A program made the position numbers and the translations under genes. From the NCBI RefSeq assembly GCF_902497895.1, contig NZ_CABVHQ010000050.1, positions 1 to 44,013 of the forward strand: a stretch of 44,013 bases of DNA, in the 5' to 3' direction. The notes under the pieces are model-generated. The model did not search any database. It saw nothing but the letters and a program-made list of their open reading frames with translations, and was not told where the DNA came from. Every line of letters begins with the position of its first letter. Position 1 is the stretch's first letter. Of the stretch, positions 25,613-34,979 are shown one piece after another. The DNA is from Pseudomonas fluorescens. GTDB lineage: Bacteria; Pseudomonadota; Gammaproteobacteria; Pseudomonadales; Pseudomonadaceae.

Positions 25613-26491
25613 CTAGCGCCGACGGCCGGTAATGCGCACCCAACCTTCGCGATTGGCGATCGGGTCCAGCTCGAAGTCCTGGGCGTAGGCCGCTGCGACC
25701 TCAACGCCTTGCTCGGCGAGAATGCCCGACAGTGCCAGGCGCCCGCCGGGCTTGACCAGGCTGGACAGTTGCGGAGCCAGTGAAACCAACGGGCCGGCGA
25801 GGATATTGGCGACCAGTACATCGGCTTGAACCTGTGGCAAATCTTGCGGCAGATACAGCGGGAACAGCGCTTCGGCGATGTTGTTGCGCCCGGCATTGTC
25901 GCGGGAAGCTTCCAGCGCCTGCACGTCGATGTCGGTGCCGACCGCTTCTTTGGCGCCCAGCAGCAAGGCGGCAATTGCCAGGATCCCCGAGCCGCAACCG
26001 AAGTCCAGCACGTTGCAACCCTTCAGGTCCTGACCGTCGAGCCATTCCAGGCACAGCGCCGTGGTCGGATGAGTGCCGGTACCGAACGCCAGCCCCGGAT
26101 CGAGCAGCAGGTTGACGGCGTCTGGCTCCGGCGCGGCGTGCCAGCTTGGAACGATCCACAGGCGCTGGCCGAAGCGCATCGGGTGGAAGTTGTCCATCCA
26201 GCTGCGCTCCCAGTCCTGGTCTTCGATGATTTCGCTGTGATGCTCGGGCAGTGGACCGCCGGTCAGCAGCTCCATATGGGCCAGCACGCTGGCGGCTTCG
26301 GTGCCGTCTTCGAACAGCGCCAACAGATGGGTGTGGGACCACAGCGGAGTGGTGTTGAGCTCTGGCTCGAAGATCGGCTGATCCTCGGCGTCCATGAACG
26401 TCACCGAAACGGCGCCGACTTCCAGGAACGCGTCTTCGTAGGTTTCGGCTTGTTCTGGGCTGATGGCGAGACGGACTTGCAGCCAAGGCAT
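25613..26491 (-). CDS. prmA: Ribosomal protein L11 methyltransferase PrmA
   Basis: 292 aa from the ATG at 26491 (MPWLQVRLAISPEQAE). An in-frame GTG nine bases earlier is less likely because AAGGTG, overlapping that GTG, sits at ribosome-binding distance from the ATG. The SAM-binding site is DFGCGSGILAIAA, preceded by DPGLAFGTGTHPTT, and the catalytic-loop NILAGPLVSL is present. It methylates L11 at several lysines and the N-terminus. DUF3426 follows it. Confidence 0.97.
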   Translation of the reverse strand: MPWLQVRLAISPEQAETYEDAFLEVGAVSVTFMDAEDQPIFEPELNTTPLWSHTHLLALFEDGTEAASVLAHMELLTGGPLPEHHSEIIEDQDWERSWMDNFHPMRFGQRLWIVPSWHAAPEPDAVNLLLDPGLAFGTGTHPTTALCLEWLDGQDLKGCNVLDFGCGSGILAIAALLLGAKEAVGTDIDVQALEASRDNAGRNNIAEALFPLYLPQDLPQVQADVLVANILAGPLVSLAPQLSSLVKPGGRLALSGILAEQGVEVAAAYAQDFELDPIANREGWVRITGRRR

Positions 26492-26592
26492 GGCGGGCAC
26501 CTTTGAAAAATGTAGTGTGCAGCCTGATGGCTACGAGAAGCCCGCCAGTTTACGCGAGCCGAGCGCAGAAGACGACCATAGGGTATATGCCG

Positions 26593-26671
26593 AAAAGATC
26601 GCAGCCTGCGGCAGCTCCTACATGTGTACGCCAGTCCCTTGTAGGAGCTGCCGAAGGCTGCGATCTTTTGA
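26593..26671. repeat. REPIN upstream of prmA / downstream of accC
   Basis: Inverted pair of the GTAGGAGCTGCCGCAGG family; the right arm has the GCCGAAGGC variant, which is shared with the longer repeat class. It lies just beyond the accC terminator. Confidence 0.85.
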
Positions 26672-26685
26672 TTTTCTCCAGAAAC

Positions 26686-26713
26686 AACAAAGCCGCTCGA
26701 AAGCGGCCTTGTT
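26686..26713 (-). terminator. Terminator of the aroQ-accB-accC operon
   Basis: Minus strand: 12-bp stem (AACAAGGCCGCT with one mismatch), TTCG tetraloop, and a T-rich tail (TTGTTGTTT). It starts 15 bases after the accC stop. Confidence 0.85.
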
Positions 26714-26728
26714 GGTCTGGATCACATC

Positions 26729-28090
26729 TTAATGCTGGGCAGCCAGCTTGTGTTCCAGGTAGTGGATGTTCACGCCACCTTCGCAGAAGCCTTCATCGCG
26801 GACCAGGTCGCGGTGCAGCGGGATATTGGTCTTGATCCCGTCGACAACGATTTCATCCAGCGCATTGCGCATGCGCGCGAGGGCTTCTTCACGGGTTGCA
26901 CCATAAGTGATCAGTTTGCCGATCAACGAGTCGTAGTTCGGCGGTACTGCGTAGCCACTGTACAGGTGCGAATCGACACGCACGCCATTGCCGCCCGGGG
27001 CATGGAAATGCTTGACCGTGCCAGGGCTTGGCATGAAGGTTTTCGGGTCTTCGGCGTTGATCCGGCATTCCAGCGCGTGACCACGAATGACTACGTCATC
27101 CTGGGTAAACGACAGCTTGTTGCCGGCGGCGATGCTGAGCATCTCCTTGACGATGTCGATCCCGGTGACCATTTCCGATACCGGGTGTTCTACCTGAACT
27201 CGAGTGTTCATTTCGATGAAATAGAACGCCCCGTTCTCGTAAAGGAACTCGAAGGTACCCGCGCCGCGGTAGTTGATGTCGATGCAGGCCTTGACGCAGC
27301 GAGCGAGGACTTCCTGGCGTGCTTTCTCGTCGATGCCCGGTGCCGGGGCTTCTTCGAGAACCTTCTGGTGGCGACGTTGCAGCGAGCAATCGCGGTCACC
27401 CAGATGGATGGCCTGGCCCTGGCCATCGGAAAGCACCTGGATTTCCACGTGACGTGGGTTGGTCAGGAATTTTTCCAGATAGACCATCGGGTTGCCGAAC
27501 GCTGCCCCAGCTTCGGAGCGGGTCAGTTTCGCCGAGGAGATCAGGTCTTCTTCGTTATGCACAACGCGCATGCCACGACCACCACCGCCGCCAGCGGCCT
27601 TGATGATCACCGGGTAACCGACTTCGCGACCAATGCGCAGAGCGGTTTCTTCGTCTTCCGGCAGTGGGCCATCGGAACCCGGAACGGTTGGAACGCCGGC
27701 AGCGATCATGGCGTGCTTGGCGGAAACCTTGTCGCCCATCAGGCGGATGGTTTCGGCTTTCGGGCCGATGAAGGCGAAGCCGGATTTCTCGACCTGTTCG
27801 GCGAAATCGGCGTTTTCCGCGAGGAAACCGTAGCCTGGGTGAATGGCGGTGGCGCCAGTCACTTCAGCGGCCGCGATGATCGCCGGGATGTGCAGGTAAG
27901 ACTTTGCGGCGGATGCCGGACCGATGCAGACGGATTCGTCCGCCAGGCCCAGGTGCATCAGCTCTTTGTCGGCCGTGGAATAAACGGCGACGGTCTTGAT
28001 GCCCATCTCTTTACAGGCGCGCAGGATCCGCAGGGCAATTTCACCGCGGTTGGCGATCAGGACTTTTTCCAACTTCGCAGGTTTCAACAT
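26729..28090 (-). CDS. accC: Acetyl-CoA carboxylase, biotin carboxylase subunit AccC
   Basis: 453 aa from the ATG at 28090 (MLKPAKLEKVLIANRGEIAL), with GGAGAG at good spacing; the seven extra upstream codons are unnecessary. ATP-grasp features: KAAGGGGGRGMRVV, EKFLTNPRHVEIQVLSD, FIEMNTRVQVEHPVSEMVTG. It carboxylates the biotin carried on AccB, the first half of malonyl-CoA synthesis. It lies 17 bases after accB. Confidence 0.98.
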   Translation of the reverse strand: MLKPAKLEKVLIANRGEIALRILRACKEMGIKTVAVYSTADKELMHLGLADESVCIGPASAAKSYLHIPAIIAAAEVTGATAIHPGYGFLAENADFAEQVEKSGFAFIGPKAETIRLMGDKVSAKHAMIAAGVPTVPGSDGPLPEDEETALRIGREVGYPVIIKAAGGGGGRGMRVVHNEEDLISSAKLTRSEAGAAFGNPMVYLEKFLTNPRHVEIQVLSDGQGQAIHLGDRDCSLQRRHQKVLEEAPAPGIDEKARQEVLARCVKACIDINYRGAGTFEFLYENGAFYFIEMNTRVQVEHPVSEMVTGIDIVKEMLSIAAGNKLSFTQDDVVIRGHALECRINAEDPKTFMPSPGTVKHFHAPGGNGVRVDSHLYSGYAVPPNYDSLIGKLITYGATREEALARMRNALDEIVVDGIKTNIPLHRDLVRDEGFCEGGVNIHYLEHKLAAQH

Positions 28091-28107
28091 CGTTGGCTCT
28101 CCGCGGT

Positions 28108-28569
28108 TCAAACGATGGTGAACAGCGGTTGGTCGTACTCAACCGGCTGGCCGTCTTCAGCAAGGATGGATTCGATCACACCGCTGGTTTCAGCTTCGAT
28201 GTGGTTCATCATCTTCATGGCTTCGACGATGCACAGCGTGTCGCCTTTCTTCACGCTCTGACCGACTTCAACGAAGGACGGCGAGCCAGGGGAAGATTTG
28301 CGATAGAACGTACCCACCATCGGCGAGCGGGCAACGGTGCCGTTGAGCACTGGAGCGGCCGGTGCGGCAGGTGCTGCGGCAACCGGTGCGGCGGCAGCGA
28401 CAGGCGCGGCAACCGGAGCAGACATAGGAGCAGGTGCGTAGTACTGCTGAGCCGGGGTTTTGCTGTGGCGGCTGATCCGTACGGACTCTTCGCCTTCCTT
28501 GATCTCGAGCTCGTCGATGCCGGACTCTTCCAGCAGTTCGATCAGTTTCTTAACTTTACGGATATCCAT
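28108..28569 (-). CDS. accB: Biotin carboxyl carrier protein AccB
   Basis: 153 aa. An N-terminal helical part, an Ala/Pro-rich hinge (residues 43-73), and a biotinyl domain with CIVEAMKMMNHIEA; the biotinylated lysine is K119. It carries the carboxyl group between AccC and the carboxyltransferase. It is preceded by aroQ (24 bases) and followed by accC. Confidence 0.98.
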   Translation of the reverse strand: MDIRKVKKLIELLEESGIDELEIKEGEESVRISRHSKTPAQQYYAPAPMSAPVAAPVAAAAPVAAAPAAPAAPVLNGTVARSPMVGTFYRKSSPGSPSFVEVGQSVKKGDTLCIVEAMKMMNHIEAETSGVIESILAEDGQPVEYDQPLFTIV

Positions 28570-28593
28570 GAATCATCAACTCCCAAGGGTCGG

Positions 28594-29049
28594 TCAGGGG
28601 CGTTTAGCTTGTTGTTCAAGCTGTTCCAGGGCGGCCTCCAGGGCCAGTCGATAACCGCTGGCGCCAAGGCCGCAGATCACTCCCACCGCTACGTCGGAGA
28701 AGTAAGAGTGATGGCGGAAAGGTTCGCGTTTGTGCACGTTTGACAAATGCACTTCGATGAATGGGATGCTCACTGCCAGCAGCGCGTCACGTAATGCGAC
28801 GCTTGTATGCGTAAAAGCTGCCGGATTGATCAAAATGAAATCCACACCCTCGCCGGGCGCGGCATGAATGCGATCAATCAATTCGTACTCGGCGTTGCTT
28901 TGCAGGTAGAGCAAATGGTGCCCGGCATTACGCGCCCGCTGTTCCAGATCCTGATTGATCTGAGCCAGGGTGACTGCACCATAGACGCCCGGTTCGCGGG
29001 TGCCGAGCAGGTTCAGGTTGGGGCCGTGCAAAACCAGTAGGGTCGCCAT
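28594..29049 (-). CDS. aroQ: Type II 3-dehydroquinate dehydratase AroQ
   Basis: 151 aa. It shows LHGPNLNLLGTREPGVYG (flexible lid with the active Arg and Tyr), INPAAFTHTSVALRDAL and EVHLSNVHKREPFRHHSYFS (active His). It forms 3-dehydroshikimate in the shikimate pathway. It is the first gene of aroQ-accB-accC, an order common in gamma-proteobacteria. Confidence 0.98.
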   Translation of the reverse strand: MATLLVLHGPNLNLLGTREPGVYGAVTLAQINQDLEQRARNAGHHLLYLQSNAEYELIDRIHAAPGEGVDFILINPAAFTHTSVALRDALLAVSIPFIEVHLSNVHKREPFRHHSYFSDVAVGVICGLGASGYRLALEAALEQLEQQAKRP

Positions 29050-29092
29050 CTGCAGTTCCTTGTTATCTGTGTGCAGTTGTCAGAACCCGGCG

Positions 29093-29122
29093 ACTATGCC
29101 GCAAAGCCTTTGTGACTGTCCA
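29093..29122 (-). promoter_or_regulatory. Probable sigma-70 promoter of aroQ-accB-accC
   Basis: Minus strand: TGGACA, 18 bases, CATAGT, with the -10 about 44 bases ahead of the aroQ ATG. Five of six and four of six consensus positions match. Confidence 0.45.
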
Positions 29123-29180
29123 GTTCTCTGCAATAGCCAGCACGATGCCCGATGTTTGCGCGAAATATATCACCGACCGA

Positions 29181-30965
29181 TTAAGTCCGGTCATTCGCCC
29201 TGGCGACACGTTCGGCGAAGTCCGCTGCATTGATCTCGCCGATCACCCTCAGGTCTGCGTGTTCGAGACCGTCTTTGCCGAAAAACATCAGCGCTGGCGG
29301 TCCGAACAGTTTGTAACGGTCGAGCAGGGCGCGTTGTTCGCGGTTGCTGGCGGTCATGTCAAAGCGCACTAGGCGATAGCCTTTGAGGCGTTCGACGACG
29401 TTGTCCTCGTTAAGCACCTCATGTTCGATGACTTTGCAGCTGATGCACCAGTCGGCGTACCAGTCGAGCAGCACTGGAGTGCCGGCAGTCCTGGCCTCGG
29501 CGAGGGTACGCTGCAGTTCAGCAGGGCTACTGATGGTCTGCCATTGGCTGGTGTTTTGAGCCGGGACGCCAGTGGCCGAATTGACGGCCAGTGAGCGGCC
29601 AATCGGACTCAGCGGGTCGGTCTGGCCGCTGAATGCGCCATACCAGCAGGCCAGCGCGTAGAACAACAGAAACATCCCCAGCAGCTGCGCCAGACGCTGT
29701 CTAGGTGGCTTGTAAATGAATTCGAGGGCGCCAAGAAACAGCCCGACACCCGCTGCCAGCAAGCCGAGCAGCAACAAGGTGGCCTGGCCGGGCAGCACCC
29801 GGCTGAGCAAACCGATCGCCAGCCCAAGCAAAAGAACCCCTATGGCATTTTTAACGTAGAGCATCCATGGCCCGCTTTTCGGCAGCCAGGCTGCGCCGCC
29901 CGTGGCGATGAGCAGCAACGGCGCGCCCATGCCCAGGCCCAGCAGCAGGAGTTTCAGTGCCCCGCCCAGCGCATCCCCGCTGGCACTGATATAAAGCAGG
30001 GCGCCGGCCAATGGCGCCGAAACGCACGGCGAAACCAGCAGGCTGGAAACCACCCCCAGCACGGCGGCGCCCCACAAGGAACCGCCTTCGGTGCGATTGG
30101 CCACACGATCCAGGCGGCTGCTGATGGCATGGGGCAGTTTCAGTTCGAAAATGCCGAACATGGCCAGGGCAAACACCGCGAAAAACAGCGCGAACGGCAC
30201 CAGAACCCAGGCTGATTGCAGGCGTGCCTGGAGATTCAGTTGCGCGCCGAACATGCCCATCAGGGCCCCGAGCAGGGCAAAGCAGACCGCCATCGGCAGC
30301 ACATAGGCGAGCGACAGGTTGAAACCGCGCCAGCCGCCGACCTGACCGCGCAACACCACACCGGAGAGAATCGGCAGCATGGGCAGCACGCAAGGGGTGA
30401 ACGTCAGGCCCACTCCCGCGAGGAAGAACAGCGCCAGTTCGCGCCAGTTCCAGCGTGTCTGAAGGTCACTGGCCGGGGGTTCGGCACCGCTTGTTGCAGA
30501 AGGCTCGCCCGCGATATTCAGCCGCTCGGTTTCAGGCGGGTAGCACAGGCCTTTATCGGCACACCCCTGGTAAGTCACTGCCAGGCTGAAGGGGCGCCGG
30601 TCGCCGGCCGGGCGTGGCAGTTCTACCTCGAGAATCCCGTGGTAGACCTCGACGTCGCCGAAATACTCATCGTGTTTCTGCTCACCCTGAGGCAGTTGGG
30701 CGGCGCCGAGCGTGACGTCTGCGGGCTCGGTGCGGAACTGAAAGCGATGGCGGTAAAGGTAATAACCTTCACTGGCGACGAAGCGCAGCTTGATCGATTG
30801 CGCCGTGCTCTCTACCAGACTCAGTTGAAAGGCTTCGCGTACCGGCAGGAAGTCGGAATTGTTATTGACCGAGCCCAGGGTCGAACTGGGGCGACTGTCC
30901 AGCAACCCGGCGGCGGTCACCGGCAGGGCGAGCAATAACAGCATCAGGCAGAGCAAGCGGCGCAT
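29181..30965 (-). CDS. dsbD: Thiol:disulfide interchange protein DsbD
   Basis: 594 aa from the ATG at 30965 (MRRLLCLMLLLLALPVTAAG, signal peptide); 28 in-frame codons upstream read through non-coding sequence. All three cysteine pairs of DsbD are present: C135/C141 in the N-terminal periplasmic domain (GCADKGLCYPP), C192/C314 in the eight-helix membrane domain (FTPCVLPMLP, VSPCVSAPLAG), and the thioredoxin-like WCISC at 506-510. It carries electrons from cytoplasmic thioredoxin to periplasmic DsbC/DsbG-type partners and to cytochrome c maturation. Confidence 0.96.
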   Translation of the reverse strand: MRRLLCLMLLLLALPVTAAGLLDSRPSSTLGSVNNNSDFLPVREAFQLSLVESTAQSIKLRFVASEGYYLYRHRFQFRTEPADVTLGAAQLPQGEQKHDEYFGDVEVYHGILEVELPRPAGDRRPFSLAVTYQGCADKGLCYPPETERLNIAGEPSATSGAEPPASDLQTRWNWRELALFFLAGVGLTFTPCVLPMLPILSGVVLRGQVGGWRGFNLSLAYVLPMAVCFALLGALMGMFGAQLNLQARLQSAWVLVPFALFFAVFALAMFGIFELKLPHAISSRLDRVANRTEGGSLWGAAVLGVVSSLLVSPCVSAPLAGALLYISASGDALGGALKLLLLGLGMGAPLLLIATGGAAWLPKSGPWMLYVKNAIGVLLLGLAIGLLSRVLPGQATLLLLGLLAAGVGLFLGALEFIYKPPRQRLAQLLGMFLLFYALACWYGAFSGQTDPLSPIGRSLAVNSATGVPAQNTSQWQTISSPAELQRTLAEARTAGTPVLLDWYADWCISCKVIEHEVLNEDNVVERLKGYRLVRFDMTASNREQRALLDRYKLFGPPALMFFGKDGLEHADLRVIGEINAADFAERVARANDRT

Positions 30966-31110
30966 AGCGATCTCGCGTATCGGAAGTGTGCGCATGATAG
31001 CGGAGTGGGGCGGGGAGTGCAGGGAGAGGGCGCAGGGCACTTGCCACAATGGTTAGTGCCCTCTCGATACCTGCGGGCTTGCCCTAATACCAGTTTAGGC
31101 GGTACGCGGA

Positions 31111-31260
31111 CCGTAGCAGCTGCCGAAGGCTGCGTTCGGACCGGGGTCGCGCTCGACCGCAGCAGTCGTAAATCCGGCTTCCACGGTGAGTCGGGAATAC
31201 CGCGGCGCTTGATTTTACGACCGCTACGCGGCCGAACGCAGCCTTCGGCAGCTGCTACGG
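31111..31260. repeat. Long inverted repeat upstream of dsbD
   Basis: Near-perfect arms CCGTAGCAGCTGCCGAAGGC and its complement, with inner ggaccggggtcgcgctcgacc, gtcgtaaatccgg and gattttacgaccgc blocks. It is the same class as 6459-6608 and occupies most of the 329-base gap between dsbD and ctpL; no gene is seen there. Confidence 0.85.
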
Positions 31261-31294
31261 ATTGGGGCAAGCCCCCTCACCACAAGGGGCGCTT

Positions 31295-33256
31295 TCAGAC
31301 CCTGAATGCCTGCACGGCCGTATGCAGCTGCCCGCCCAATGTCAGCAAATGTTCCCCCTGGCTGCGACCCTCGCCAATTCTCAGCAAGTTATTCCCACCC
31401 AGCTGGTGGATCCGCTCGCTGTGATCGCGGATCTCGCTGACGGCACCGCTCTGTTGGGCGGTGACATCGGCAATGCGTACCGCAGTGTCGGAAATGGTCT
31501 GGATCGCCCCGACGATTTCGTCCAGCGCACCGTCAGCCGCCTGGGCCTGATTGGCCGTGGCTTCGGCGTGTTCGACTTGAGCGCGCATGCCTTCCACCGA
31601 TTGGCGGGCGGCCAGTTGCAGGCCGGCGATCAGCGTCTGGATCTCGGCGGTGGCGCCAGCGGTGCGTTGCGCCAAGGTACGGACTTCTTCGGCGACCACG
31701 GCAAAACCGCGGCCCATCTCCCCGGCGCGAGCGGCTTCGATGGCGGCGTTGAGGGCCAGCAGATTGGTCTGGTCGGCAATCGAACGGATCACTGTGAGCA
31801 CGCCGCCAATGGTCGCCGACTCTTCGGCCAGCTGTTCGATCATCTGCGCATTGCCTTGCACCTCGCCGACCAAGGCATGCAACCCCATGAGGCTCAGACC
31901 GATGACTTTCTGCCCGTGTTCGACGGCAAGCCCGGCCTGACGGCTGGCGTCCGCGGCCTGGCTGGCATCACCGGCTACCTGCTGGATTGTGGCTTCCAGC
32001 TCACCCAATGAGTCGCGAATTTGCGCGGTATCCCCGGCCTGGCGTTCGGCGCCGCTGTGCAGACCACTGCTCAACTCGGCTAGCGCGCGGCTGCTGCCGG
32101 CGACCTGTTCGGCGTTTTGCCGGATGGTTCCCACCAGATCGGCCAGATACGCCCGCAGTCGATTCAGCGACGCTTCGATGTCGTGCAGTTCGCGGTTGGT
32201 GGCGCCCAACTGGATATCCCGACTGAAGTCGCCTTCAGCCCAGGTCGACAAGGCCGGTGCGAGGTTGGTCAGCACTCGCGCCAGACGCCGTTGCAAGGTG
32301 TCGATGAGCAGCGCGATCAGCAGGATCAGGCCGATCATCAAGCCCTGGATGATCCGCACTTCGCTCTGAATCTGCCCGTGTTGGGCGCGGACAGCGGGTT
32401 CCAGGCCGGCAATAGCCTGGGCAACAGCGGCGATCCTCAGGTGTGTCGCAGTGCTGAGTTCGGTCCGTTGCTGGATCTGCTGGCGAGTACGGGCGAGCTC
32501 GGCGGGGTAGCGTGTCAGCAGACTGTTGAGTTCGCGCTTGAGGCCGATGCCAGTATCTTCGACGAGGCTTTTTTCAGTGTTCTCCAGCCCCATCATGGCG
32601 GCGAAGTCGTCGCTGTTCGATTCGCTGCTGGCGCTGACGCCTAACAATGCCAAGGCCTCCAATTGCTCGGCCTGGCTGCGGATGTTGCTGACTTCACGCT
32701 CGACATCCGCCGCCAGCTCGCTACGGCCGCTGCTGACCAGTTTGTCCCGGGCCAGCGACAGCTTGGCCAGGTGCTGCGACGCCGCCAGCAACAACGGCAA
32801 ATAGCCTGTGGCATTCGGGTTATCGGCGCCCGTGGCGTATTGGCTGAGTTGTTCCAGGTTGCCGCCCAGCTCGCGCTCGGCCTGGAGCAGCAAGGCTTGC
32901 GGATCGCCGGCGAGTTTGCCCGCGGCCAACAGCTCGGTCTTGCTGAACTCGCCCAGGCTCGAAAGGCTTGGGCGCAAGCTTTGGGCTAGCTCGTCCGGCA
33001 ATTCGTCGAGCTCCCTTTGCAGGGTTTCGATGGCCTGGCCGGCACTGCTCAGGCGCAGTGCATCGCCACTGGCCAGATAGTCCTGGATATTGCGCGCCAC
33101 CTGATTCTGGAACTGCTGGGACAGGCCCAGGTAACGTTCCATCAGCAGGTAGGGGCGCTCCAGCGCGCGTTGCGACCACCAGAGCGTGGCACCCAGGGCG
33201 AGGCAAACGGCGACTAAGAGGAGGGTGTTGAGATTGGTCAGCAGCTTCAGGCGCAT
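31295..33256 (-). CDS. ctpL: Methyl-accepting chemotaxis protein, CtpL type
   Basis: 653 aa. Membrane helix 1 (residues 9-28), a long helical periplasmic domain of about 280 residues, membrane helix 2 (LMIGLILLIALLIDTL), HAMP, and a signalling domain with the hairpin tip DQTNLLALNAAIEAARAGEM and GRGFAVVAEEVRTLAQR. The gene is next to gcbA and dsbD, as P. aeruginosa ctpL is. CtpL has been linked there to taxis to low inorganic phosphate and to some aromatics; the ligand here is inferred. A candidate Pho box precedes it. Confidence 0.85.
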   Translation of the reverse strand: MRLKLLTNLNTLLLVAVCLALGATLWWSQRALERPYLLMERYLGLSQQFQNQVARNIQDYLASGDALRLSSAGQAIETLQRELDELPDELAQSLRPSLSSLGEFSKTELLAAGKLAGDPQALLLQAERELGGNLEQLSQYATGADNPNATGYLPLLLAASQHLAKLSLARDKLVSSGRSELAADVEREVSNIRSQAEQLEALALLGVSASSESNSDDFAAMMGLENTEKSLVEDTGIGLKRELNSLLTRYPAELARTRQQIQQRTELSTATHLRIAAVAQAIAGLEPAVRAQHGQIQSEVRIIQGLMIGLILLIALLIDTLQRRLARVLTNLAPALSTWAEGDFSRDIQLGATNRELHDIEASLNRLRAYLADLVGTIRQNAEQVAGSSRALAELSSGLHSGAERQAGDTAQIRDSLGELEATIQQVAGDASQAADASRQAGLAVEHGQKVIGLSLMGLHALVGEVQGNAQMIEQLAEESATIGGVLTVIRSIADQTNLLALNAAIEAARAGEMGRGFAVVAEEVRTLAQRTAGATAEIQTLIAGLQLAARQSVEGMRAQVEHAEATANQAQAADGALDEIVGAIQTISDTAVRIADVTAQQSGAVSEIRDHSERIHQLGGNNLLRIGEGRSQGEHLLTLGGQLHTAVQAFRV

Positions 33257-33307
33257 CTAGGGTCTACCAACGACGGAACGGTAAGCGCCTGAAGTTATTG
33301 CGTTTCT

Positions 33308-33325
33308 GTTACAAGGTTATGACCG
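33308..33325 (-). promoter_or_regulatory. Candidate Pho box upstream of ctpL
   Basis: Minus strand: CGGTCAT, AACC, TTGTAAC, compared with the PhoB direct repeat CTGTCAT-N4-CTGTCAT (six and four of seven matches). Ten bases later TAACTT could be the -10. The distance to the ATG is about 51 bases. Confidence 0.4.
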
Positions 33326-33362
33326 GCTCGGTGGATTCAGAGGAAAAGGTGGCACTTTGCTT

Positions 33363-34979
33363 TTATGCCAGAGCGACTTGCACACAGTTGCGTCCGGCGT
33401 GCTTGGCGCGGTACAGCGCTTGATCTGCCTGGCTGGCCATCATCAGGCTGTCGGAGCCCTCGCGCAGCTCTACGACGCCGGCGCTGAAGGTGCACCAGAG
33501 ATCCTGAGGTTGTGCTGGATAATGAATTTCGGAAAAACGCTGGCGGATTTCATTGAGCACTTTGTAGGCCGATTCGACATCGGTGTCGGGCATGACGATG
33601 GCGAACTCTTCGCCGCCATAACGCCAGATGAAGTCGGTCTTGCGCAGGCGTTGCTTGAGGAACAGCGCCAGGCTCTTGATCACACGGTCGCCCATAGGGT
33701 GGCCGTGGCTGTCGTTGACCCGTTTGAAATGGTCGATGTCGAGCATCGCAAAGCTCAGCGGCTTGCTTTCGCGACGAGCGCGAAAGCTGCAATCTTCGAG
33801 CAATTGCAGGATATGGGTGTGGTTATACAGGCCGGTCAGGCTGTCGCGAATCATCCGCGCCTTGAGACTGCGTGCCCGGGCCGCACGGTTGCGCACGGTG
33901 GTGATCAGGTGACGCGGTTTGATCGGCTTGGTCAGGAAGTCGTCGCCGCCTTCGCTCATGGCGTCGAGCTGCTTGTCCAGGTCGTCTTCGGCCGACAGGT
34001 AGATGATTGGCACGCTGACGTAGCGGTCGTTGTGGCGTATGACCTTGGCCAGTTCGGTACCGGTACAGGCCGGCATATACATATCGAGGATGATCAGGTC
34101 TGGCTGGAAGTCCGCCAGCTCGGCCATCGCCTCGATCGGCTCGATCAGGGTCCGGGTGATGATCCCGGCGCTATTGAGCAAGCGTTCGGTGTGCAGGGCC
34201 TGGGCCCGGGAGTCATCAATGATCAGCACTTTGTACGGTTCGTACTGGGCGACGCAGGTCAGCACTTCGATTTTTTCCAGCAGGCTCGAAGCTTCGAGGG
34301 TGCCGGTCAGAAATTCCTGACCGCCGGCGCGCACGGCCGCGAGACGGGTCGGGGTGTCGGTTTCGTGCAGGCTGAAGAACAGCAGGGGCAACTTGTGCTC
34401 CAGGCCTTCCTGGGCTTCGGCCGCCAGTTTCAGGCCCATGCCGGTGCCGCAGAAGTCGACATCCATGACAATCGCAGCGGGCAGCCGCTCCACCAGCGAG
34501 GAGCGAAACGCCGCGACACTGTCCAGTGATTGAGCACTGAGTCCGAAGAACTCAAGCTGCTTGGCCAGCCGCTCGGCGCGGCCGTGATCCTGCAGCATCA
34601 CGTAGATCGGCTTGCGCAGCGGTGGCAGGAAGGTTTGTTCGAGCTGGTCGCCATGCCGCAGGCCGGTGCGCGACAAGCGTTGCATCAAGCGATTGAGATC
34701 GGTAATCAGTCCGCTACTCAGGCGCCCGCGGTTGGCATCCACCGCGTGCAGCGAATCGCCGATACTGCGCGCCAGCTGAGCATGTTCGGGTTGTTCGAAT
34801 CGTTCGGCAAACCGCAGCAGGCGCAAGTTGGCTTCGCTCAGCTCGGACAGGTCGACGCTAGACCATTCACTGCGCTGCAGGCGTTGCCATATCTCAAGAA
34901 TTTGACGTGCCTGATGAATGACCCGCTGGGCAAAGTGGTGCTTGAGGCGCTCACGGCTGGGGTCTTCTGGCTCGGTCAT
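33363..34979 (-). CDS. gcbA: Diguanylate cyclase GcbA (two receiver domains, GGDEF)
   Basis: 538 aa. Residues 1-115 are helical; receiver 1 (~126-240, VMDVDF); receiver 2 (~250-365, VLIIDDSRAQ, phospho-acceptor D299 in LILDMYMPACTG, K351); GGDEF domain (~380-538) with active-site GGEEF at 455-459 and the inhibitory site RKTD at 446-449. It should make cyclic-di-GMP with product inhibition. Domain order and locus match GcbA of P. fluorescens (PA4843 in PAO1), known to promote surface attachment. It is separated from ctpL by 106 bases and divergent from the DUF2333 gene. Confidence 0.92.
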   Translation of the reverse strand: MTEPEDPSRERLKHHFAQRVIHQARQILEIWQRLQRSEWSSVDLSELSEANLRLLRFAERFEQPEHAQLARSIGDSLHAVDANRGRLSSGLITDLNRLMQRLSRTGLRHGDQLEQTFLPPLRKPIYVMLQDHGRAERLAKQLEFFGLSAQSLDSVAAFRSSLVERLPAAIVMDVDFCGTGMGLKLAAEAQEGLEHKLPLLFFSLHETDTPTRLAAVRAGGQEFLTGTLEASSLLEKIEVLTCVAQYEPYKVLIIDDSRAQALHTERLLNSAGIITRTLIEPIEAMAELADFQPDLIILDMYMPACTGTELAKVIRHNDRYVSVPIIYLSAEDDLDKQLDAMSEGGDDFLTKPIKPRHLITTVRNRAARARSLKARMIRDSLTGLYNHTHILQLLEDCSFRARRESKPLSFAMLDIDHFKRVNDSHGHPMGDRVIKSLALFLKQRLRKTDFIWRYGGEEFAIVMPDTDVESAYKVLNEIRQRFSEIHYPAQPQDLWCTFSAGVVELREGSDSLMMASQADQALYRAKHAGRNCVQVALA

